In this document: piece by piece, positions 56,723 through 64,000 of the stretch | Position numbering within the stretch: the first letter of the stretch is position 1 | Layout: each line of letters starts with the position of its first letter | Origin: Nevskia soli DSM 19509 | GTDB lineage: Bacteria > Pseudomonadota > Gammaproteobacteria > Nevskiales > Nevskiaceae | Reading direction: 5' to 3' | Assembly (NCBI RefSeq): GCF_000711955.1 | Contig: NZ_JONR01000016.1 | Coordinates: 62,001 to 126,000, forward strand | Length of the DNA: 64,000 nt | The notes under the pieces: generated by a model | The model's input: the letters and a program-made list of their open reading frames with translations, nothing else | What the model was told of the DNA's origin: nothing | Database searches by the model: none | Program-made: the position numbers and the translations under genes

Positions 56723-57416
56723 CGTTGTAGGGAAGCAGCTTGCCGCCTTCGAGTTGCCAGATGCGATCCATCCGCGCCGCCAGCCGCAGGTCATGGGTAA
56801 CGACGACCAGGCTGGTGCCGAGTTCGCGGTTCATTTCCAGCATCAGGTCGAACACGGTGGCAGCGGTGCGCGTATCGAGGTTGCCGGTGGGCTCGTCGGC
56901 CAGCACGCAGGCGGGGCGCGTCACCAGGGCGCGGGCCACGGCGGCGCGCTGGCGCTCGCCACCGGAGAGTTCGCCCGGCTTATGCTCCAGCCGTTCGGCC
57001 AACCCGACCCGCTTGAGCAGGGCCGATGCGGTCTCGAAGGCCTGTTCGCGGGGCATGCGCCGGATCAGCAGCGGCATCGCCACATTTTCCAGTGCGGAGA
57101 ATTCCGGCAGCAGGTGGTGGAACTGATAGACGAAGCCAAGCGCCTGGTTGCGCAGCTTGCCGCGCGCGGAGTCGGACAGGCTGTTCATCTTCTGGCCCGA
57201 GACCCACACCTCGCCCGCGGTTGGCGTATCGAGGCCGCCGAGCAGGTGCAGGAAAGTGCTCTTGCCGGCCCCGGAAGCGCCGACCACGGCGACACGCTCG
57301 CCGCGCGCCAGGGTGAAGTCGATGCTGTCGAACACCTGCATATGCAGGCGGCCGTCATCGAAGGTCTTGCCCAAGCCCCGGCAGGCGATGACGGAATCGG
57401 CGGGAGGATTACTCAT
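56682..57416 (-). CDS. lolD: Lipoprotein-releasing ABC transporter ATPase LolD
   Basis: 244 residues. Walker A GASGAGKSTF near 43, Q loop (FVYQFHHLLPEFSALENVAMPLL), signature LSGGERQRAAVARAL, Walker B CVLADEPTGNLD, switch His (VVVTHDLRLA). The FVYQFHHLLPEF segment is LolD-typical. ATG 57416 overlaps the stop of the permease gene upstream by eight bases; ATG at 57452 would overlap more. Confidence 0.95.
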   Translation of the reverse strand: MSNPPADSVIACRGLGKTFDDGRLHMQVFDSIDFTLARGERVAVVGASGAGKSTFLHLLGGLDTPTAGEVWVSGQKMNSLSDSARGKLRNQALGFVYQFHHLLPEFSALENVAMPLLIRRMPREQAFETASALLKRVGLAERLEHKPGELSGGERQRAAVARALVTRPACVLADEPTGNLDTRTAATVFDLMLEMNRELGTSLVVVTHDLRLAARMDRIWQLEGGKLLPYNDVATDVAAGGAAA

Positions 57417-58656
57417 AGCGCAGCGCCTCCGCCGGCTGCACGCGCGAGGCACGCAAGGCGGGATAAAGGGTGGACAGCAGGCCCAGGGCCAGCGACAGCA
57501 GACTGATGCGGATCACGTCGGGCGCGGTCAGCTGCGACGGCAGGTCGCTGATGTAGTAGATGCTCGGGTCGAGGAACTGGTGGCCGGTGGCGGCCTGCAG
57601 CAGCGGCACCAGGGTCTTGACGTTGAGCGCCAGGGTCACGCCCAGGGCGACGCCGAGCACGGTGCCGACGATGCCGATGATCGAGCCCTGCATCATGAAG
57701 ATGACCATGATCGAGCGCGGCGTGGCGCCGAGGGTGCGCAGGATGGCGATGTCGGCCTGCTTCTCCTGCACCACCATCACCAGGGTGGAGACGATGTTGA
57801 AGGCGGCGATGCCGACCAGCATCGACAGGATCAGGAACATCACCGTCTTCTCGGTGGCGACGGCACGGAAGAAGTTGGCGTGCTGACGGGTCCAGTCGCT
57901 GATGTAGACCAGCTGCGGCAACTGCTGCGCGATCTCGCGCGCCACCGTGGGCGCTTCGAACAGGTCATGCAGCTTGAGGCGCACGCCGGTGACGCGGTCG
58001 CCCATGCGGTACAGCGCGGCGGCGTCCTGGATGTTGATCAGCACCAGGCCGCGGTCGAACTCGTACATGCCGACCTGAAAGATGCCGACCACGTTGAAGC
58101 GGCGGAAGCGCGGCAGGATGCCCGCCGGGGTGACGCTGGCGAGCGGGATCATCAGGTCGATCTTGTCGCCGACGTCCACACCGAGCTGCTCGGCCAGCTC
58201 GACGCCGAGGACGATGTCGAATTCGCCCGGCTTGAGGTCTTCCAGCTTGCCGGCCTTCATGTGCTGGCCGATCTCGGAGACGGTCTGTTCGGCCGTCGGG
58301 TCGATGCCGCGCAGCAGGGTGCCGGACAGGTCGCCGCCCTCGCGCAGCATGGCTTCGCCCTCGACGTAGGGGGCGGTGGCCTCGACCTTGGGATTCTGCA
58401 CGGCGAGCTTGGCCAGTTCCTGCCAGTTGTCCAGGCCGGGGCCCGGCCGGAAAATGGTGGCGTGCGAGGCCATGCCGAGGATGCGGTTGCGCATCTCGCT
58501 CTCGAAGCCGTTCATCACCGACAGCACCACGATCAGTGTCGCCACGCCCAGGGCGATACAGATCATCGAGGTGGCGGAAATGAACGAGATGAAATGGTTG
58601 CGGCGCTTGGCGCGCGTATAGCGCAGGCCGGTCAGCAGCTCGTAGGGAATTCGCAT
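57409..58656 (-). CDS. LolC/LolE-type lipoprotein-releasing permease (probably LolF)
   Basis: 415 residues of the FtsX-like family: N-terminal membrane helix (FISFISATSMICIALGVATLIVVLSVMNGFE), a large periplasmic domain, then three C-terminal helices and a final ALRYE. It is the only permease in the locus: lolD follows it at once and then comEC, with no second permease. In E. coli LolC and LolE are separate; some gammaproteobacteria use one LolF that pairs with itself. I call it probably LolF, to be confirmed. It works upstream of LolA (8.5-7.9 kb). Start ATG 58656. Confidence 0.85.
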   Translation of the reverse strand: MRIPYELLTGLRYTRAKRRNHFISFISATSMICIALGVATLIVVLSVMNGFESEMRNRILGMASHATIFRPGPGLDNWQELAKLAVQNPKVEATAPYVEGEAMLREGGDLSGTLLRGIDPTAEQTVSEIGQHMKAGKLEDLKPGEFDIVLGVELAEQLGVDVGDKIDLMIPLASVTPAGILPRFRRFNVVGIFQVGMYEFDRGLVLINIQDAAALYRMGDRVTGVRLKLHDLFEAPTVAREIAQQLPQLVYISDWTRQHANFFRAVATEKTVMFLILSMLVGIAAFNIVSTLVMVVQEKQADIAILRTLGATPRSIMVIFMMQGSIIGIVGTVLGVALGVTLALNVKTLVPLLQAATGHQFLDPSIYYISDLPSQLTAPDVIRISLLSLALGLLSTLYPALRASRVQPAEALRYE

Positions 58657-58756
58657 AGTGGTAATAAGGTGATCCCATCATTAGACCACAGGGCACGGGT
58701 ACAATGCTCCCCGAACAACCCGATCCAAGCTCCCAATCCAACCTCTGATAACGCCC

Positions 58757-60373
58757 TTGACCCCAGCCAACGCCGCCAACCCGTCCAGCAAGCCCACCGG
58801 GTGGGCCGAAAAGTACGGCTTCTGGGTATTGCTGGCGCTGCTGATGCTGGTCACGGTCTACCGGGGGTTCGGCCTGTATTTCGACGGCCTGGACCTGTAC
58901 GTCGACGAGGCCCAGTACTGGACCTGGGCACAGAAGCTGGACTGGGGCTACTACTCCAAGCCGCCGGTGATCGCAGCCCTGATCGCCCTGACCACCTCGG
59001 CCTGCGGCGACGGGCCCTTCTGCGTCAAGAGCGGCGCCCTGCTGCTCTACCCCCTGGTAACCCTGCTGATCTGGGCCATCGCGCGGCGCTTGTTCAGCGG
59101 CCAGGTAGCCTTCTGGAGCGCAGTGGCCTTCCTGCTGCTGCCGGGCGTGTCGCTGTCCTCCCTGATCATCTCCACCGACGTGCCGTTCTTCCTGTTCTGG
59201 ACCCTGGCGCTGTATGCCTACCTGCGCGCCGTCGAGGAACCGGCGGCTGCATCGGGCACGCGGAAAGACATCCGCTGGGGCTGGTGGCTGCTGGCCGGCG
59301 CGGCGGCCGGTCTGGGCCTGCTGACCAAGTACACCATGGTGATCTTCGCCCTGTCGGTGCTGCTGCACCTGGCGCTGACGCCGTCGCTGCGCCGTCATTT
59401 CCGCAATCCCGGCCTCTATGCCGCAATGGCGCTGGCGCTGCTGGTGTTCGCGCCCAACCTGTGGTGGAACGCGCAACACGGCTGGCCGACGCTGCGCCAC
59501 ACCGAGGACATCTCGCACCTCAACGGCGATGCCGGCCTGCACTGGAACCACCTCACTGATTTTCTCGGCGGTCAGTTCGGCGTGATGGGGCCGGTGTTCT
59601 TCGCAGCCTGGCTGGCGCTGACCCTGTGGCGACCACGGCGCTGGTACACCGACGAACGCTACCGCTTCCTCGCCTGCTTCGCCCTGCCCTTCCTCGGCCT
59701 GATCTGCCTGCAGGCTCTGGCCGGACGGGCCAACGCCAACTGGGGCGCGATGGCCTACGCCACGGCCACCATCTTCCTGGTGGGGCTGCTGCTGCAGCGC
59801 GGCCACACCACCCTGCTGGCGACGGGCTTGGCGCTGAACCTGCTGCTGATGCCGATCGCCTACCACTTCGACGCCTGGACCCGCTATTTCGTGATCGAAC
59901 TGGTGGACCACAGCAACATCGGGCAGTGCCTGCGCGCCTGGCGCAAGTTCGAGATCTGCGGCGATTTCATCACCCTGCCCGACCCTTACAAGCGGGTACG
60001 CGGCTGGGCCCAGCTCGGCCGCCAGGCGCAACTGTTGCACTCGCAGTTTCCCGACGCGCTGTACCTGGGCGATTCGCGCGACGTGCTGGCCGAGTTGATG
60101 TATTACGTGAACCCGCATCCGCTCGACGCGGTGCTGTGGAATCCGCGGCAGGTGATGGACAGCCACTACGCCCTCAGCACCACCATGGCCGACAAGCTCG
60201 GCCGCAACTTCCTTTACATTACCGAAGCGGATAGGCTGCCGCCGGACGTCTTGCGCAGCTTCGGCTCGGCGGAGCCGTTGCCGCCGCTGCACGTCACCGT
60301 GCACCGCGATTTCGCATTGGACTACAGGGTCTGGTACCTGCAGGATTTCAAGGGATATTCGAAGGCGGAATAA
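58757..60373 (+). CDS. GT39-type (ArnT-like) membrane glycosyltransferase
   Basis: 538 residues, many membrane helices. The first loop has YVDEAQYWTWAQKLDWGYYSKPP, the Asp-Glu motif of GT-C enzymes that use polyprenyl-phosphate sugars; family PMT/ArnT (GT39/GT83). Late periplasmic region with GDSRDVLAELMYYV. The start is TTG 58757 (no ATG before the first helix). The PAP2 gene follows directly (zero gap). It probably modifies lipid A, O-antigen, or surface protein; donor and acceptor are unknown. Confidence 0.84.
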   Translation: MTPANAANPSSKPTGWAEKYGFWVLLALLMLVTVYRGFGLYFDGLDLYVDEAQYWTWAQKLDWGYYSKPPVIAALIALTTSACGDGPFCVKSGALLLYPLVTLLIWAIARRLFSGQVAFWSAVAFLLLPGVSLSSLIISTDVPFFLFWTLALYAYLRAVEEPAAASGTRKDIRWGWWLLAGAAAGLGLLTKYTMVIFALSVLLHLALTPSLRRHFRNPGLYAAMALALLVFAPNLWWNAQHGWPTLRHTEDISHLNGDAGLHWNHLTDFLGGQFGVMGPVFFAAWLALTLWRPRRWYTDERYRFLACFALPFLGLICLQALAGRANANWGAMAYATATIFLVGLLLQRGHTTLLATGLALNLLLMPIAYHFDAWTRYFVIELVDHSNIGQCLRAWRKFEICGDFITLPDPYKRVRGWAQLGRQAQLLHSQFPDALYLGDSRDVLAELMYYVNPHPLDAVLWNPRQVMDSHYALSTTMADKLGRNFLYITEADRLPPDVLRSFGSAEPLPPLHVTVHRDFALDYRVWYLQDFKGYSKAE

Positions 60374-61114
60374 ATGAGCGCCCAAGCACAACCCAGCGTA
60401 TCCCTGTTGTCGCAGACCTGGAGCCTGTTCCTCAAGGCGCTGCCGGCATTGCTGATCGCCGTGATCGCGCTGGACCTGACGCCGGCGGTCGACCTGCCGC
60501 TGAGCCGCCTGTTCTACCGTCCGGGCACGGGCTTCTTCCTCGATCACAACTGGCTGGTGCAGCTGCTGTATCTGGGCACGCCCTGGCTGATGCGCGTCCT
60601 CGCCGCGGGGCTGCTCGGCACCCTGGCCTGGGTCACCCTGGCCAAGCCGCCGCAAGCCCGCCGCATCCGCAATGCAACGGCATTCGCCCTGCTGGCCCTG
60701 GTCATCGGCCCCGGCCTGATCGCCAACACCCTGCTCAAGGATCACTGGGGCCGGCCGCGGCCGGAGCAGGTCGCCGAGTTCGGCGGCAAGGCCACCTTCG
60801 TCCCGGCGCTGTGGCCGAGCCGGCAATGCGCGCACAACTGCTCATTCGTCAGCGGTCACGCCGCCGCCGGCTTCTTCCTCATCACCGGCGCCTGGATCTG
60901 GCCGAAACGCCGCCTGGCCTGGCGCATGGCCGGGATCACCGCCGGCACCCTGATCGGCCTGGCCCGCATCGCCCAGGGCGGACACTTCTTCAGCGACGTG
61001 CTGGGTGCGCTGATCGTGGTCTGGTTCACCAACGAGGTGCTGTATTGGTGGATGGTGCGCCGGGGCTGGCTGGAGCCGCCGCCGAAGAAAAAACCGGCGC
61101 CGCGCAAGGCCTGA
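60374..61114 (+). CDS. PAP2-family lipid phosphatase
   Basis: 246 residues, about six membrane segments. PAP2 motifs: C1 KDHWGRPRP near 123, C2 CSFVSGHAAAG near 157, C3 RIAQGGHFFSDVLGA near 195; all catalytic residues present. A lipid phosphate phosphatase such as LpxE/LpxF or an undecaprenyl-PP phosphatase. It starts immediately after the GT39 gene stop (60371-60373), so both are co-transcribed; together they suggest lipid A or polyprenyl-linked modification. Extra Cys (CAHNC) in the loop is of interest. Confidence 0.87.
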   Translation: MSAQAQPSVSLLSQTWSLFLKALPALLIAVIALDLTPAVDLPLSRLFYRPGTGFFLDHNWLVQLLYLGTPWLMRVLAAGLLGTLAWVTLAKPPQARRIRNATAFALLALVIGPGLIANTLLKDHWGRPRPEQVAEFGGKATFVPALWPSRQCAHNCSFVSGHAAAGFFLITGAWIWPKRRLAWRMAGITAGTLIGLARIAQGGHFFSDVLGALIVVWFTNEVLYWWMVRRGWLEPPPKKKPAPRKA

Positions 61115-61126
61115 GTACCCGCGGAG

Positions 61127-61933
61127 TCAGCGGGGCAGTTCGAGGTCCGCGATCAGGCGGTCAACCACCCAACGCTTGAGCAGGCCGGCCGCGTGCATGG
61201 CTGCCTGCTCCGGTTCGACCCACTCACACAGCAGCTCGCACAGTTCGCCGAAGCTGCGGCCGGTACACAGCGCGTCGATGGCGGCGGCTTCATCGGCACC
61301 GAGCGGACGCCAGCGGATATTCAGTTCTTCGTCGCGCCACATCAGCCAGGGCACAGCCCGTGCCTTGGCCCGCGCCTTCGGCAGCTTTTGCCGCGCTTCA
61401 CCGGCGAGGCAGATCGCCGGCACGTTCCAGCGCAGGTTCAGCCGGCGCAGCGTGGGATGCGGCAGCAGGCGCATGTCCGACCAGGACGCGGGCGGCACGG
61501 CGGCGATCGCCTCCAGCGCCACGGGTTCCGCATCCGGAGAATCGAACACCTCGGCTTTCTTCCACTCGAACAAAGCCAGTTCGCCCAGCACCGGGCGGGC
61601 GGCATAAGCCGTTGCGGTGTTCAGGAACTCGGGCAGGTGGCGGCCGAACCAGCGCACCGAAGCGGTATCCGAGGGATGGACTTCGATATAGGCGCGGCCC
61701 AGGCGTTCGAACTTGTCGGCCCCCAGGAACAGGCGCAGCACCTCGTAGTCGTTGCCGAGCACTTCGAGCAGGCGCAGGCGGTAGGCGTCGGCGTATACGT
61801 TGAGACGGGTGCGCGCATCGCCCTTGTCGTTGCCGATCACCGCTGCTTCGATGCCGGGCTGCGCGTCCAGCACGTAGGACTGGAATTGCCCTTGCAGGTC
61901 CGCCAACGTCGGAGATTTCAGCGGCGCATTCAT
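61127..61933 (-). CDS. bufC: HvfC/BufC-family RiPP maturation partner (DUF2063)
   Basis: 268 residues. N-terminal DUF2063 region (LADLQGQFQSYVLDAQPGIEAAVIG, RLNVYADAYRLRLLEVLGNDYEVLRLFLGADKFERLGRAYIEVHPS, SVRWFGRHLPEFL) and the C-terminal part with LCEWVEPEQAAMHAAGLLKRWV. The family partners DUF692 enzymes in bufferin and HvfABC operons. The start overlaps the bufB stop (ATGA), so coupled translation. Naming follows family knowledge. Confidence 0.87.
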   Translation of the reverse strand: MNAPLKSPTLADLQGQFQSYVLDAQPGIEAAVIGNDKGDARTRLNVYADAYRLRLLEVLGNDYEVLRLFLGADKFERLGRAYIEVHPSDTASVRWFGRHLPEFLNTATAYAARPVLGELALFEWKKAEVFDSPDAEPVALEAIAAVPPASWSDMRLLPHPTLRRLNLRWNVPAICLAGEARQKLPKARAKARAVPWLMWRDEELNIRWRPLGADEAAAIDALCTGRSFGELCELLCEWVEPEQAAMHAAGLLKRWVVDRLIADLELPR

Positions 61934-62778
61934 GCCGCGGCAACCAGGCTGTCGGCGGCGATGGCGCGGGCGCGGTCCAGCTCCGCCACCAGTTCCTTCA
62001 GCGGCGGGATGTCGTCATCGCGCTCGACCATGGTGGCGACCATGCCGAAACGGCGCACCGCTTCGGCATAAAGCGCCCAGACCGGCTCGGGCACGGGATG
62101 GTCGTGGGTGTCGATCAGCAGCTCGCCGTTGCGGCTGTGGCCCGCCAGATGGATCTGCTGCACGCGCCGCGCCGGCACCGCGCGCAGGTAGGTCAGCGGA
62201 TCGAAGCCGTGGTTCCGGCTGTTGACGTAGATGTTGTTGACGTCGAGCAGGATCAGGCAGTCTGCTTCCTCCGCCACGGACTTGAGGAATTCCCATTCGG
62301 GCAGGGTGGAATGGGCGAAATCGACATAGCTCGAAACGTTCTCCAGCAGGATGCGGCGGCCGAGGAAGTCCTGCACTTCGCGCACGCGGGCGGCGATGTG
62401 ATGCACCGCTTCCTCGGTGTGCGGCAGCGGCATCAGGTCATGCAGGTTGCGGCCGGCGATGCCGGTCCAGCACAGGTGATCGGATATCCACGCCGGCTGG
62501 ATGCGCTCGGCCAGGGCCTTGAGCTGGATCAGGTGGGCGCGGTCCAGCGGCGCGGTGCTGCCGATCGACAGGGACACGCCGTGCAGCACCACCGGGTAGC
62601 GTTCGCGGATGCGTTCCAGCCAGCGCAGCGGTTTGCCGCCGCCGACCATGTAGTTTTCGCTGATCGCCTCGAACCAGTCGACCCGCGGCGATTCCTGCAG
62701 GATCGCCTCGTAATGATCGGTGCGCAAGCCCAGGCCGAACCCAAGGTTGGGCAAGGCGGCACGATCGGGGGAATTCAT
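61930..62778 (-). CDS. bufB: MNIO (DUF692) RiPP maturase, BufB/HvfB family
   Basis: 282 residues, a TIM-barrel of the multinuclear non-haem iron oxidative family. Metal-ligand segments are visible: VVLHGVSLSIGS (His), WISDHLCWTG (Asp-His), LLENVSSYVD (Glu-Asn), LLDVNNIYVNSRNHG (Asp-Asn) and IHLAGHSRNG with DTHDHPVPEPVW (His). MNIO enzymes modify Cys in precursor peptides; in bufferins they make thiooxazole from Cys. The gene begins 66 bases after bufA and is coupled to bufC. A strong terminator sits in that gap. Confidence 0.92.
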   Translation of the reverse strand: MNSPDRAALPNLGFGLGLRTDHYEAILQESPRVDWFEAISENYMVGGGKPLRWLERIRERYPVVLHGVSLSIGSTAPLDRAHLIQLKALAERIQPAWISDHLCWTGIAGRNLHDLMPLPHTEEAVHHIAARVREVQDFLGRRILLENVSSYVDFAHSTLPEWEFLKSVAEEADCLILLDVNNIYVNSRNHGFDPLTYLRAVPARRVQQIHLAGHSRNGELLIDTHDHPVPEPVWALYAEAVRRFGMVATMVERDDDIPPLKELVAELDRARAIAADSLVAAA

Positions 62779-62793
62779 GGGAAAACTCTGCGT

Positions 62794-62834
62794 TCGGAAA
62801 AAAGAAAACCGGCCGCCCTTGCGGGCGGCCGGTT
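62794..62834 (-). terminator. Intra-operon terminator between bufA and bufB
   Basis: A perfect 12-base GC stem, AACCGGCCGCCC on one arm (62834-62823) and GGGCGGCCGGTT (62818-62807), loop of four, then TTCTTTTTT on the minus strand. This is a strong intrinsic terminator placed after the bufA stop and 16 bases before bufB; partial readthrough would give more precursor than maturase. Confidence 0.93.
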
Positions 62835-62844
62835 CCGGCTGCGA

Positions 62845-63102
62845 TTACTTCGCTTCCATCTTGCCGCCGGCCTTGGCGCAGTCTTCCTTGGTGGCTTCGG
62901 TGAAGCCCTGGCCCTTGCAGGAGTTCTGGCCCTTGCAGGAATTCTTCGCACTCTTGCAGGCGCTCTGGCCCTTGCAGGAGTTGCCGCCGACGCACTTGCC
63001 GGTGCTGGCCGCGCCGTCGGCCATCGCCATCGGGGCCGCCAGGAACATGGCCGCAGCCGCGGTAGCCAGGGCAATGCCGCTCATCTTGGTCGCTACTTTC
63101 AT
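62845..63102 (-). CDS. bufA: Bufferin-type Cys-rich precursor peptide
   Basis: 85 residues. Signal peptide MKVATKMSGIALATAAAAMF to AMA near residue 29. The mature part has five Cys with the order CVGGNSC, KGQSAC, KSAKNSC, KGQNSC, KGQGF, DC (six-to-seven spacing), then GGKMEAK. This matches the BufA2-like bufferin pattern (CKGQNSCKGQGF), from memory; such peptides are exported and bind copper after Cys modification. ATG 63102 has GGAGAG before it. The operon is bufA, terminator, bufB, bufC. Confidence 0.88.
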   Translation of the reverse strand: MKVATKMSGIALATAAAAMFLAAPMAMADGAASTGKCVGGNSCKGQSACKSAKNSCKGQNSCKGQGFTEATKEDCAKAGGKMEAK

Positions 63103-63408
63103 AAAGTCTCTCCGAGGCCGTAATGGCCTGATGTAATGTGGTGTTACTGGTTTGCTCGCATGGCATCTTGCGGGGCCGGGGGGCCCTGCCCGCTGCACAC
63201 GACCATCCTCCTGCAAGCCCCGGAACCGCACCAGCCTCACGCGTTCGGCCTTTATGTCCGACCGTCCAGGCGACGGCAGATTCCGGGGTGTGCTGCGGTA
63301 AGTACTCTACTCCCCGCCCCGCGGATGCGGTGCGAGTTTGTGACGAGTTGCTGCAAGCCGTCGAAACGGATGCTATATTTCAGCCAACTGCCTGCGGAAT
63401 CAACGACT
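63103..63408. promoter_or_regulatory. Divergent promoter region, bufA and exported protein gene
   Basis: No gene is visible in these 306 bases. Rightward promoter candidate: CTGCAA (63351-63356), 17 bases, extended TGC-TATATT (63374-63379) before TTG 63409. On the bufA side a short palindrome GGCC-N5-GGCC at 63117-63129 lies near the start, but I found no clear sigma-factor or metal-sensor box. Confidence 0.45.
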
Positions 63409-63762
63409 TTGCTCAAGCCAGCCCTGTTCTTCAGCTGCATCCTGGCACTGGGTTTCACGGCCCAGGCCGATGACATCGTGATGCCCGCGGCCGCACCCCA
63501 GGCAAATAATGGGGCCGCCGTGCCCGCCAGCCTGCCGGTGAAAGGCCAGACCATGGCTGAAGTAGCCCGGCATTACGGCGAACCGCAGCGCAAGCATGCC
63601 CCGGTGGGCGGCGACGCGCCGAAGCATCCCCCGATCACGCGCTGGGATTACCCCGGTTTCTCGGTGTTCTTCGAGCATGCGCATGTGGTGGATGCGGTGG
63701 TTCCGGGCCAGCCGCCGCAGGTGTATCACGCCGAGCAGCTGCAGCAAGCCTCCGGCAAGTAA
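63409..63762 (+). CDS. Small exported protein of unknown function
   Basis: 117 residues from TTG 63409; an in-frame ATG at 63370 overlaps the promoter candidate. Signal peptide (LLKPALFFSCILALGFTAQA, about 1-20), then a mature part of about 97 residues with QTMAEVARHYGEPQRKHAPVGGDAPKHPPITRWDYPGFSVFFEHAHVVDAV, a compact soluble fold rich in His. I do not recognise a family. It lies 90 bases upstream of the agmatine deiminase gene with a palindrome between; periplasmic location is likely. Confidence 0.7.
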   Translation: MLKPALFFSCILALGFTAQADDIVMPAAAPQANNGAAVPASLPVKGQTMAEVARHYGEPQRKHAPVGGDAPKHPPITRWDYPGFSVFFEHAHVVDAVVPGQPPQVYHAEQLQQASGK

Positions 63763-63767
63763 TCCAG

Positions 63768-63789
63768 CAGGGCCTGTCGACAGGCCCTG
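63768..63789. repeat. Perfect 22-base palindrome
   Basis: CAGGGCCTGTC followed by its exact reverse complement GACAGGCCCTG, with no loop bases. It lies between the exported-protein gene and aguA. It may be a U-less terminator or an operator; the 3' side (GCGTCAT) has no T run. Confidence 0.75.
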
Positions 63790-63852
63790 GCGTCATCGCG
63801 CCGCAAACTCGCGGCAGCACACTCCTGTTTCTCCCTCAAGGGAATCAATCTC

Positions 63853-64000
63853 ATGTCGTCCTCATTCCTGCCGCCCGAGTGGGCGCCACAGTCCTCCGTC
63901 ATGCTGACCTGGCCGCGCCGGGACGGGGACTTCGCGCGCCATTTCGAAGCGGTGGAACGGAATTTCATCGCCATCGCCGTGGCCATCGCCCGCCACGAAA
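63853..64000 (+). CDS. aguA: Agmatine deiminase/peptidylarginine deiminase-family protein (C-terminus beyond window)
   Basis: The visible 49 residues, LPPEWAPQSSVMLTWPRRDGDFARHFEAVERNFIAIAVAIA, match the N-terminus of the agmatine deiminase family (PEWAPQxxVMLTWP). Full length is about 350, so most lies right of the window. It turns agmatine into N-carbamoylputrescine on the way to putrescine. Start: ATG 63853 with AAGGGAATC upstream. The active-site residues are not in view. Confidence 0.87.
   Translation, partial: MSSSFLPPEWAPQSSVMLTWPRRDGDFARHFEAVERNFIAIAVAIARHE

Noticed and set aside
57965..60835. 956-codon minus-strand frame across the permease/GT39 region
   Set aside because: Shadow crossing two real genes in other frames; no domain.

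Overview
This is high-GC, gene-dense chromosomal DNA from a gammaproteobacterium. The gene orders ftsK-lolA-rarA, aat-bpt-infA-clpA-clpS, yceD-rpmF-plsX with maf, HAD phosphatase, rluC and rne nearby, and msbA-lpxK-ycaR-kdsB fit a Xanthomonadales/Nevskiales (Solimonas/Nevskia-like) chromosome. That placement is inference from synteny and protein style, not a database match. I see no rRNA, tRNA, CRISPR array, IS element or prophage. Both ends cut a gene: a LysR regulator at the left and an agmatine deiminase at the right.

Region 1 (1-6.4 kb) looks accessory. A divergent LysR regulator faces a Rieske ring-hydroxylating oxygenase, its flavin/ferredoxin reductase, a GalB-type 4-oxalomesaconate hydratase and a GalC/LigK-type aldolase. 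These are the entry and exit steps of a protocatechuate/gallate-type aromatic route, with no ring-cleavage gene in view. A Tat-type exported alpha/beta hydrolase and a BrnA antitoxin with what looks like a decayed brnT follow.

Region 2 (6.4-18 kb) is core: rarA, lolA and ftsK separated by several palindromic repeats, then a full N-degron set (aat, bpt, clpA, clpS) with infA. Region 3 (18-30.4 kb) holds an NHL-repeat lipoprotein behind a terminator-like leader, a CHASE2 class III adenylate cyclase, a partial type II secretion locus (gspCDEF) and an AsmA protein. Region 4 (30.4-42.3 kb) holds a Bcr/CflA transporter, plsX, rpmF, yceD, maf, a HAD phosphatase, rluC with a very long basic N-terminus, rne with an Arg/Gly-rich C-terminus, an OmpA-family porin and a Ser-Gly-linker lipoprotein.

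Region 5 (42.4-58.7 kb) carries envelope genes: a PTP-like phosphatase, kdsB, ycaR, lpxK and msbA; then HIT, a LytM peptidase translationally coupled to thrS, gltX, a START-domain protein, a tandem QueD-like protein, a Gly/Tyr/His-rich lipoprotein and hisI; then comEC, lolD and a single LolC/E-type permease. Region 6 (58.7-64 kb) has a GT39-type glycosyltransferase with a PAP2 phosphatase, a bufferin-type RiPP operon (bufA, bufB, bufC) with a strong terminator between precursor and maturase, a small exported protein, and the start of aguA.

The most distinctive system is the 61.1-63.1 kb bufferin operon: a short Cys-rich exported peptide, an MNIO (DUF692) maturase and a HvfC/BufC partner, probably a copper-buffering modified peptide. 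Second is the Rieske plus GalB/GalC cassette.
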